From: Opitutia bacterium UBA977 | Lineage (GTDB): Bacteria; Verrucomicrobiota; Verrucomicrobiia; Opitutales; Coraliomargaritaceae | Direction of reading: 5' to 3' | Assembly (NCBI GenBank): GCA_002292345.1 | Contig: DBBT01000036.1 | Coordinates: forward strand, 1 to 21,234 | DNA: 21,234 nucleotides | In this document: one piece after another, positions 14,011-20,455 of the stretch | How positions within the stretch are numbered: the first letter of the stretch is position 1 | Layout: the number at the start of each line of letters is the position of its first letter | The notes under the pieces: generated by a model | What the model saw: the letters and a program-made list of their open reading frames with translations, nothing else | What the model was told of the DNA's origin: nothing | Database searches by the model: none | Program-made: the position numbers and the translations under genes

Positions 14011-14778
14011 ATGACAGATAAAGTATCAGATATAACATACGATCTTGATTTGCTGGAGGCAAGTCGCACGGCTTGGGAGCGGTCGGATGGGCTGCGTTTT
14101 ATTTACGGTGACTTGTATGGGGATGTGCAGCGGAACTGCCTAGAGGGCTCTGTTCTAGAAATCGGTTCTGGGATCGCGGTGAGCCGTGAATTTATTAAAA
14201 ATGTTTACACAACGGATGTGGCCAAGACTGATTATGTGGATCAGGCGATGTCGGCTTATGCCATTGAGCGAGTGGTGCAGACGTGTTGGAAGAATATTTT
14301 TGCGATCGATGTATTACACCATTTGAAGCAGCCACTACAATTTTTCCAGAGCGCCGCAGGTGCGCTGGCACCTGGAGGTCGCATCATCTTAGTAGAGCCC
14401 GCTGCGACCCTCTGGGGGCGCTTTTTTTATTCGCTGTGTCACCATGAGCCGATTGTGCCACAGTTGATTGTGCCGCCTTTCGAGTTTGATGCGAATGGGG
14501 TAGATGGCGAATTTGCCAATATGGGTATGGCGGTCGGGTTGTTCCGTGATCATCGATCCATCGTCGCTGCGCGCTTAGCTGAATTCAGCTTAACGGTGAA
14601 GTCTGTTCGCTATCGTGATGTCTTGGCATACCCGTTGACTGGAGGCTATTCGAAACCGCAGGTTTTACCAACCAGCGTGTTGCGCGTGCTTGCTCGGCTA
14701 GAAGCGTTGATCCCTCAGTGTCTCTATCGCTTCATAGGCTTACGCATGGTAATTGTTTTGGAGAAAATAAGCGACTAA
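14011..14778 (+). CDS. Class I SAM-dependent methyltransferase, polysaccharide-locus type
   Basis: A 255-residue soluble protein with a Rossmann-like methyltransferase fold. SAM-binding motif I VLEIGSGIAVSREF is at 48-61, an acidic post-strand TTDV at 67-70, AIDVLHHL at 98-105 and APGGRIILVEPA at 120-131. The C-terminal half contains LWGRFFYSLCHHEP near 134-147 and LTGGYSKPQVLP near 209-220. This pairing of EP..LW.R..Y...HHEP with a later L.GG.S...LLP is one I associate with methyltransferases of O-antigen or exopolysaccharide gene clusters. The substrate is unknown; a sugar nucleotide, lipid carrier or glycan is plausible given the GT-C pair ending 117 bases upstream. It has its own Shine-Dalgarno site. 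Its 3' end converges on uvrC with only 53 bases between them. Confidence 0.82.
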   Translation: MTDKVSDITYDLDLLEASRTAWERSDGLRFIYGDLYGDVQRNCLEGSVLEIGSGIAVSREFIKNVYTTDVAKTDYVDQAMSAYAIERVVQTCWKNIFAIDVLHHLKQPLQFFQSAAGALAPGGRIILVEPAATLWGRFFYSLCHHEPIVPQLIVPPFEFDANGVDGEFANMGMAVGLFRDHRSIVAARLAEFSLTVKSVRYRDVLAYPLTGGYSKPQVLPTSVLRVLARLEALIPQCLYRFIGLRMVIVLEKISD

Positions 14779-14831
14779 CTGCCGCATCTAGATTGGAGGG
14801 ATTACCCTTCTTTCATGGAGACTTGAGCCCG

Positions 14832-16307
14832 TTAATCGATTGGCTTGAGGAACTCGACGATGCCTTCGGCCGTTTTGGGGCCGATGCCTTCGACTTGGGT
14901 GATTTTTTCGGCGTCAGCGGCGCGGAGCTTTTCGATCGAGCCGAAGTGTTGTAGCAGGGCTCGGCGTTTGTTGGGGCCGAGGCCTTTGAGATCGTCGAGG
15001 ATTGATTCGCGCAGTTTCTTGCTGCGTAGTTCGGCGTTGAAGCTGTTGGCGAAGTGGTGCGCCTCGTCGCGGATGTGTTGCAGCATGCGCAGCCCGGGAT
15101 CGTGATGCGAGAGGTTGAGCGGCTCGCGACCGTCACTGAAGATGATGGTCTCGTTCTTCTTGGCCAGTCCGATCAAGGCGGGCGGTTCGAGCCCTTGGCC
15201 TAAAAAGGCCTTCAGCGCGGCGGTCACTTGGCCTGCGCCGCCATCGATGATGACGAGGTCGGGAAAGGGCTTTTGTTCGTCGTTGAGGCGCCGATAGCGG
15301 CGGCCGACCACCTCTTCCATGGCCCGAAAGTCGTCGTTGCCGATGAAGGATTTAATTTTGTAGCGGCGGTAATTCTTGCGGTCAGGCCTGCCGTCTTTGA
15401 AGGCGACCATGGAGGCGACGCAGAAGCTGCCAGAAATGTGCGAAATATCGAAGCACTCCATGCGCTCGGGGATGTTACGGAGTCCCAGATCCGCCTTCAG
15501 TTGTGCCAGCGTTGCGCTTTTGGGCGTGGGATCGTGCAGTGGGCGTTCGAACTTTCGTGTGCGCACGCTGGTTTGCTCTAGGGCGGTGATACGGTCCCGC
15601 AGTTGCGCGGCTTTTTCGTAGTCGCGGCTTTCGGCCGCGGCCTGCATCTGATCTTTCAGCTCGGTGAGCCATTCCTTGGTTTTGCCATCGAGAAAGGCGC
15701 AGGCGGCATCCACGCGTGTTAGATAGTCGGCTTGGCTGAGTTCGTTGGGGTGCTCGTAAATTTCGGCACGGGCGTCGTCGTAGAGCCGCCATTGATCCGC
15801 CTCTATTTTGATGGGACTGGCGTCGCCGAGCAGGATGCCGAATTTTTTACGCAGGGCAGCGAGGGTTTGGCGTAAGTGAGTGGAGTGGGCGAAGGGGCCG
15901 TAGTAGCGAGATTTGCTGTCGGTGCGGTTACGAGTCAGCCGGAAGCGTGGCAGTGGCTCGCGGTGATCGACGCGGACCAGTAGGAAGCGCTTGTCGTCGG
16001 TAAAGTCGGTGTTGTAGCGCGGCTTGTATTTTTTGATTAGCTGCCCTTCGAGCAGCAGTGCTTCGGTCTCGGATTTGACGACGATCAGGTCGAAGTCGAC
16101 GATTAGGTCGATCATTGCGCGCACCTTGGGCTGCGAAACGAGCAGCTTGCGCGACGCTTGGAAGTAAGTGGAGACGCGCTTCTTCAGATCCTTGGCTTTG
16201 CCCACGTAGATCGTTTGCCCAAGGCGATCTTTCATCAGATAGACTCCCGGCTTGTGCGGCAGCCGTCTAACTTTTTCTTTTAGATTTGTGTGTTCTGCCT
16301 TTGGCAT
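14832..16307 (-). CDS. uvrC: Excinuclease ABC subunit C, compact form
   Basis: Dual-incision nuclease of nucleotide excision repair, acting on UvrB-DNA complexes. The GIY-YIG domain is at about 14-100 (PHKPGVYLMKD, IYVGKAKDLKKRVSTYF, ETEALLLEGQLIKKYKPRYN). The UVR motif that contacts UvrB is near 213-247. The RNase H-like nuclease is at about 283-425, with catalytic-type D287 in ECFDISH, D355 in VIIDGGAGQ and H417 in RDEAHHFA. Two helix-hairpin-helix motifs (GLGPNKRRALLQHFG, VEGIGPKTAEGI) end the protein. It has 491 residues against about 610 in E. coli. The four Fe-S cysteines between the GIY-YIG domain and the UVR motif are absent; the only cysteines are C203, C285 and C296. About 100 residues between the UVR motif and RNase H are also missing. 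The frame is uninterrupted, so it looks like a natural compact form. It is divergent from cinA. Confidence 0.94.
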   Translation of the reverse strand: MPKAEHTNLKEKVRRLPHKPGVYLMKDRLGQTIYVGKAKDLKKRVSTYFQASRKLLVSQPKVRAMIDLIVDFDLIVVKSETEALLLEGQLIKKYKPRYNTDFTDDKRFLLVRVDHREPLPRFRLTRNRTDSKSRYYGPFAHSTHLRQTLAALRKKFGILLGDASPIKIEADQWRLYDDARAEIYEHPNELSQADYLTRVDAACAFLDGKTKEWLTELKDQMQAAAESRDYEKAAQLRDRITALEQTSVRTRKFERPLHDPTPKSATLAQLKADLGLRNIPERMECFDISHISGSFCVASMVAFKDGRPDRKNYRRYKIKSFIGNDDFRAMEEVVGRRYRRLNDEQKPFPDLVIIDGGAGQVTAALKAFLGQGLEPPALIGLAKKNETIIFSDGREPLNLSHHDPGLRMLQHIRDEAHHFANSFNAELRSKKLRESILDDLKGLGPNKRRALLQHFGSIEKLRAADAEKITQVEGIGPKTAEGIVEFLKPID

Positions 16308-16337
16308 TTGTAATGATTCCGTTATAACTCTCCTGAC

Positions 16338-16357
16338 TTACCTATATGTAGGGGTAA
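16338..16357. promoter_or_regulatory. Inverted repeat in the uvrC/cinA divergent promoter region
   Basis: TTACCTA pairs with TAGGggTAA around a TATG loop, a 7-bp palindrome interrupted by two extra G residues. It sits in the 77-base divergent gap and could be an operator or part of overlapping promoters. A second pair, GCCGC/GCGGC, lies at 16361-16378 just before the cinA start. No SOS-box assignment is made. Confidence 0.35.
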
Positions 16358-16384
16358 TTTGCCGCGCTGTCTAGCGGCCTGTTT

Positions 16385-17674
16385 ATGTCAAAGCCACTTT
16401 CAGTCGAAGTCATCAATTTTGGAGACGAGCTCCTCGTCGGTATCCGCGAAAATGCGCATCTCACTTATCTGGGCGAGCAGTTGGCGCACCATGGTGTCTC
16501 GATCACTCGCAGCCGAGTCATCATGGACGATGCCGATGAGATCAAGCGTGGCTTTCTAGAGGCTTGGGAGCATTCGGATTTGGTGATTACTACCGGAGGG
16601 CTAGGGCCGACGGCGGATGATTTAACGCGTGAGACGATTGCGCAGCTGCTGGGTGTCGAGCTAGTGTTTGATCCTGAGATTGAGGCGACGATCAAGGATC
16701 GATTCGCAGTGATGGAGTGTGAGATGGCGGCGCATCATTTAAAGCAGTGTTATTGCTTCAAGGGGGGAGAGGCCTTGCATAATGAGCGGGGCACGGCACC
16801 GGGGCTGATTTATAAGCAGGGCGAGAAACTTTTAATTATGTTGCCGGGGCCGACGCATGAGTTGGAGCCGATGTTTGAGAAGCAAGTGCTGCCGCAGTTA
16901 CGCCAACATGGGCTGATCGGTGAGGGCGATGCTTATGTGCAGGTGCGCACGTGCGGACTTGGCGAATCGGCGGTGGAGCAGATGATGCAGCCAATCATTG
17001 ATCGGCACTCAGCCGTCGCCGTCGCGTATTGTGTGCATTACGGGATGGTGGATGTGCGCTTAGCTTGCCGCGATGGTTCGCTGGATATCGCTGAACTGAA
17101 GTTGATTGCGCAAGAGGCGCGGCAGATTTTCGGAGCGGACTTCGTCTGTTTCGGTCATTGTTCACTTGCTCAGGTGGTGTATCATGAATTGCGCGCATTG
17201 GATCGAACGTTGGCCATTGCCGAATCCTGTACGGGCGGCTCGTTAGCGGATGCGTTTACGAATATTGCTGGTGCCTCAACTGTTTTCGCGGGCGGAGTGG
17301 TATGTTATACGGATGACGTGAAGGTCACTTTACTAGGAGTGCCGGAGTCGCTTATCAAGCAACACGGGCCGGTGAGTCCCGAGTGCGCGGTGGCGCTTGC
17401 ATCCGGAGCGTCGGAGCGGTTATCAGCAGATTATGGGCTGAGTGTGACTGGCTTTGCTGGGCCAGACGGGGGTAATGACAAGAACCCAGTCGGCACGATT
17501 CATTTCGGATATCACTCCCCCGTGGGCGTGTGGTGTAAGACCGTGCATTACACCGGTGGGCGGCTCGATGTGAAGGCACGCGCGGTTCAAACCGCGCTGG
17601 ATTGGATGCGTCGCAAGCTGCGCAAGTATAAGCTGGAGGAGTTTCTGAGTGCTGAGAGGGGTCCTAGGGATTAA
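16385..17674 (+). CDS. cinA: CinA family protein: MoaB-like domain plus PncC-type NMN amidohydrolase domain
   Basis: A 429-residue cytoplasmic protein with both CinA domains, close to the usual 410-420. The N-terminal MoaB/molybdopterin-binding-like domain (COG1058, ADP-ribose pyrophosphatase activity in characterised members) carries INFGDELLVG at 10-19, TTGGLGPTADDLTRE at 69-83 and MLPGPTHELEPMF at 152-164. The C-terminal PncC domain, which deamidates nicotinamide mononucleotide in characterised members, starts near 266. It has AIAESCTGGSLA at 277-288 with the catalytic Ser (281), and TGFAGPDGGNDKNPVGTI at 355-372. Together they would recycle pyridine nucleotide breakdown products. The competence link implied by the name is historical and not supported here. 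The start has no Shine-Dalgarno site. It is followed by holA after 104 bases. Confidence 0.94.
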   Translation: MSKPLSVEVINFGDELLVGIRENAHLTYLGEQLAHHGVSITRSRVIMDDADEIKRGFLEAWEHSDLVITTGGLGPTADDLTRETIAQLLGVELVFDPEIEATIKDRFAVMECEMAAHHLKQCYCFKGGEALHNERGTAPGLIYKQGEKLLIMLPGPTHELEPMFEKQVLPQLRQHGLIGEGDAYVQVRTCGLGESAVEQMMQPIIDRHSAVAVAYCVHYGMVDVRLACRDGSLDIAELKLIAQEARQIFGADFVCFGHCSLAQVVYHELRALDRTLAIAESCTGGSLADAFTNIAGASTVFAGGVVCYTDDVKVTLLGVPESLIKQHGPVSPECAVALASGASERLSADYGLSVTGFAGPDGGNDKNPVGTIHFGYHSPVGVWCKTVHYTGGRLDVKARAVQTALDWMRRKLRKYKLEEFLSAERGPRD

Positions 17675-17756
17675 TTGATTACGCCCCTGACTTCCGCGTT
17701 GCGTTGTTTACGAGAGTAGGCACTTTGATTAGTTCCTTTTTATCACTCCTTCATTA

Positions 17757-17773
17757 ATACGGTGCAGCCGTAT
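17757..17773 (+). promoter_or_regulatory. Perfect 6-bp inverted repeat just before holA
   Basis: ATACGG and CCGTAT flank TGCAG, ending 5 bases before the holA ATG at 17779. It could be a small leader hairpin affecting start-codon access, or an operator. No T-tract follows, so it is not a terminator. No Shine-Dalgarno site is present between it and the ATG. Confidence 0.35.
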
Positions 17774-17778
17774 GAGTC

Positions 17779-18876
17779 ATGTCAGCGAAAGCCTTCACAT
17801 TTATCTGCGGCGACGACGATTATCTTGTTTCTGAACGAGGTAAGGAGTGGTTTGCCGAGCAGACCAAAGACATCGCGGACGATTTGTCCAAGGAGGTGGT
17901 GGATGGGCGTGCGAGTAATGTCGCCGAGGTGGAGGATGCGATCAACCGCTTCACTAGTGCGGTGCAGACGCTCTCCCTGTTCGGCGACCGCAAGGTGGTG
18001 TGGCTGAAGGATGTCAATTTCATGGCCAATAACCAGACCGGCAAAGCGCAAGGCACGCTGGATTTACTGGACAATTTGAAGGCGGTACTAGAGACGCTCG
18101 ATTCGGCACAGGTCGGGGTATTGATCACTGCCCAGCCGGTATATAAAGTGCGTAGCTTCTATAAGTGGTGTCAGAAAAATTCTGATTTTACGGCACTGGC
18201 CGTAGATAAAAATGCCGCAGCAATGTATGCTCGTATGATTCAGGATGAGTGCGAGCAGGCAGGCGTGACCATCGCGCGCGATGCGGTGCAGCTCTTGATC
18301 GGTAAGGTCAATGGCAACTCGCGCTTGATCGTGGCGGAGACCCGTAAGCTTGCGACTTTCGTGTCTGACACTGGCGAGCAGATCACCGAGCGGTTGGTCG
18401 CCGATCTTGTGCCGAATTTTGGTGATGCCGATTTTTTCGAAGCCGCGGATGCCTTTTATTCGTTGAATCTCGATTGGACGCTAGAAGCACTTCGTCGCCA
18501 TTTCTTTACCAATAGCGAATCGCGCCCACTGCTGGGTAGTTTGCAATCGCGCAACCGCTTGTTGATTCAGCTGCGGGTGCTACTCGATGCTGGAGCGATC
18601 CGTCTGGGTGGGCGTGGGATCGCCAAGTCCGAGCTCGAAGCGGCGGCCCGCACCTATGGGCACCATTTTGGTGAAAGCGAAGAGAAGAGTAATCTCAATG
18701 TCTTCACTCAGAACCCGTGGTATTTGGGTAATTTAGCGGTCACCGCCAGTAAGGTGCCGTTAAAGAAGCTCATCCAATTTCAAATCGCTTTTGCTGAAGC
18801 ATTTGAAGGCATTCTCGAGCGTCCCAACGAACAAGAAGAAGTGTGCCGTGAGTTGGCAATCAAGTCCTTAAGCTAA
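17779..18876 (+). CDS. holA: DNA polymerase III delta subunit (clamp loader)
   Basis: The delta subunit opens the beta sliding clamp within the clamp-loader complex during replication. The 365-residue length is near the usual 340. The N-terminal domain starts FICGDDDYLVSERGKEWF, matching the G-(D/E)-(D/E)-xx-L-(V/I) pattern at the start of HolA proteins. LFGDRKVVWLKDVNFM near 67-82 corresponds to the typical hydrophobic strand after the SLF element that contacts the clamp. The middle contains MIQDECEQAGVTIARDAVQLL and the lysine-poor degenerate ATPase region expected of delta. The C-terminal collar domain has ALRRHFFTNSESRPLLGSLQ and a final LLIQLRVLL to FAEAFEGI helical bundle. The gene ends 5 bases before the cupin gene, so the next genes may be read from the same transcript, though they are functionally unrelated. 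Overall pattern makes the call, rather than one diagnostic residue. Confidence 0.9.
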   Translation: MSAKAFTFICGDDDYLVSERGKEWFAEQTKDIADDLSKEVVDGRASNVAEVEDAINRFTSAVQTLSLFGDRKVVWLKDVNFMANNQTGKAQGTLDLLDNLKAVLETLDSAQVGVLITAQPVYKVRSFYKWCQKNSDFTALAVDKNAAAMYARMIQDECEQAGVTIARDAVQLLIGKVNGNSRLIVAETRKLATFVSDTGEQITERLVADLVPNFGDADFFEAADAFYSLNLDWTLEALRRHFFTNSESRPLLGSLQSRNRLLIQLRVLLDAGAIRLGGRGIAKSELEAAARTYGHHFGESEEKSNLNVFTQNPWYLGNLAVTASKVPLKKLIQFQIAFAEAFEGILERPNEQEEVCRELAIKSLS

Positions 18877-18881
18877 TTATT

Positions 18882-19346
18882 ATGAAACGTTTCTCTATTC
18901 TCTTGTCACTATCGCTATTTTTTCTGTCTGGCTGCAATAGTCTCCCTGATCCACATATTTGCCCCACGGTCGCGGCGCCAGTTGGGCAAGGTAATGTGAC
19001 GGTCGAGGTACTCGCTGAATCTGATTCGTCGTGGGACGGCGCGACGCTTCCCAGTTACCCGACCGAAGCAGCGCAGATCAGTGTGGTCAAGTTCACGATC
19101 CCGCCACACTCAAAGCTAAAGTGGCATAAGCATCCGTCAATAAACGCGGGTTATATGATCAGTGGAGAGATTCTGGTGACGGCCGAAGATGGCCAGACGC
19201 AGGTCGTCAAGGCTGGCGAGGGTCTAATCGAGACAGTCAATACGTGGCATTATGGTCGGAACGATTCTGATATGCCCGCTGAGATTGTGGTGGTCTATTC
19301 AGGTGTGAAAGATCGGCCGTTGGCGATTATTAGGGATGCGCAATAG
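18882..19346 (+). CDS. Cupin-domain lipoprotein
   Basis: A 154-residue secreted protein. The signal peptide ends in the lipobox LSGC, with Cys18 as the predicted lipidation site. Asn follows the Cys, so retention by an inner-membrane aspartate signal is not indicated. The rest is a single conserved-barrel cupin domain. Its metal-site pattern is visible: WHKHP (H82, H84), the Glu of MISGE (E96) and TWHYGRN (H123). A metal-binding enzyme or small-molecule sensor exposed at the envelope is plausible, but the substrate cannot be named. Five bases separate it from holA, and 12 bases lead to the transporter gene. Cotranscription with the latter may be functionally relevant. No Shine-Dalgarno site is visible, because the leader is only five bases after the preceding stop. 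Confidence 0.85.
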   Translation: MKRFSILLSLSLFFLSGCNSLPDPHICPTVAAPVGQGNVTVEVLAESDSSWDGATLPSYPTEAAQISVVKFTIPPHSKLKWHKHPSINAGYMISGEILVTAEDGQTQVVKAGEGLIETVNTWHYGRNDSDMPAEIVVVYSGVKDRPLAIIRDAQ

Positions 19347-19358
19347 AATCTCTGCCCA

Positions 19359-20255
19359 GTGAACGCGATTTTTCTACCCTTGGCGCTGGTGTTTTCTGCA
19401 CTCGCCCTGTGGATGCCGGAGTGGTTTATCCCGACAAAACCAGCGATCCCCTATCTACTGGGGCTAATTATGTTTGGTATGGGCATAACCCTTACTATGG
19501 GCGATTTCCTCGGAGTGATTAAGCGCTGGCGTTTGGTCGTGATCGGCGTGTTGGCTCAATATACGATGATGCCTTTATTGGCCTTAGGTATTACTTTGGC
19601 GCTGGGACTGCCGAAAGAAGTTGTGGCCGGATTTGTGCTGCTAGGGGCATGCCCAGGAGGCACCGCTTCGAATGTGGTAACGTATTTGGCGAAGGGTAAT
19701 GTTGCGCTTTCGGTTTCCATGACTTTGGTTTCGACGCTTCTAGCCCCAGTACTGACGCCTTGGATTACATGGCTGCTGGCGAGTCACAAAGTTGCGATTG
19801 ATGCGGTCTCCATGATGCAGACAATTCTGTGGATTGTCGCGCTGCCGTTAGCGGGCGGTCTGATCATTCGTCTAGTTGCGAGTAAGCTGGTGCTACGCAC
19901 TCTAAAATGGCTGCCGCTATTTTCGATGGTGTTGATTGCATGGGTGATTGCTATTGTGATGGCGTTAAATCGAGAGCGCATTCTAGAATTTCCGCAATGG
20001 ATTTTGTTGGCGGTGGTATTGCATAACTTGCTTGGTCTAGCGATTGGCTATGGCATCGCACGTTATTTCACATCTAACCAATCGGATTGCAGAACGATTG
20101 CGATCGAAGTGGGGATGCAAAACTCGGGGCTAGCGGTCGCTCTCGCTGCGAAGTACTTGCCTGCCGCTGCGGCGCTACCAGCAGCCTTGTTTAGCCTATG
20201 GCATAACCTCTCGGGAGCTGCGTTTGCTTCGGCCTTCGGGAGGCGACAGTCTTGA
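19359..20255 (+). CDS. Bile acid:sodium symporter (BASS/SBF) family transporter
   Basis: A 298-residue inner-membrane protein with about nine to ten hydrophobic helices. Family hallmarks are MFGMGITLTMGDFLGV at 38-53, GACPGGTASNVVTYLAKGN at 96-114 (the crossover region containing Na+-site residues) and EVGMQNSGLAVALA at 250-263. Bacterial members import organic acids, pantoate, pyruvate-like compounds or bile acids with Na+; the substrate cannot be assigned here. The start is GTG at 19359, chosen because it includes the first helix. The only nearby ATG would remove most of it. It is 12 bases after the cupin lipoprotein gene. In the genome of a Na+-dependent marine organism, its gradient could be maintained by the NhaC-type antiporter, but that is only a general inference. 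Confidence 0.9.
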   Translation: MNAIFLPLALVFSALALWMPEWFIPTKPAIPYLLGLIMFGMGITLTMGDFLGVIKRWRLVVIGVLAQYTMMPLLALGITLALGLPKEVVAGFVLLGACPGGTASNVVTYLAKGNVALSVSMTLVSTLLAPVLTPWITWLLASHKVAIDAVSMMQTILWIVALPLAGGLIIRLVASKLVLRTLKWLPLFSMVLIAWVIAIVMALNRERILEFPQWILLAVVLHNLLGLAIGYGIARYFTSNQSDCRTIAIEVGMQNSGLAVALAAKYLPAAAALPAALFSLWHNLSGAAFASAFGRRQS

Positions 20256-20455
20256 GTCACGGCTCTGACGAGTATGACTGTCCATTCCGCAGCGCATCTG
20301 CAACGGTGCATTCGGGGTGGCTGTGCTAGCTAGATCGGTTGGCTCACTGCTGCAGATTAGCACTACAAAAGCGGATTGGCCGATCTTCTTGCTTTTTTGG
20401 TCGCATGAGGGGGCGAGAGCTGTATTTTCATCCGTTTTCTCAAATTCAAGTAGTT
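20256..20455. promoter_or_regulatory. Intergenic region before purB
   Basis: A 200-base gap between the transporter and purB. It includes AAAAGC (20367-20372) and GCTTTT (20391-20396), which could pair as a long-loop, T-rich hairpin and serve as a weak terminator for the transporter transcript. The purB promoter should lie in the following AT-rich 60 bases, but no convincing -35/-10 pair was identified. Confidence 0.3.

Noticed and set aside
14791..14820. Short GAGGG/CCCTT hairpin between the methyltransferase and uvrC
   Set aside because: The stem is about 5 bp including a wobble pair and has no T-run, so it is not convincing as a terminator.
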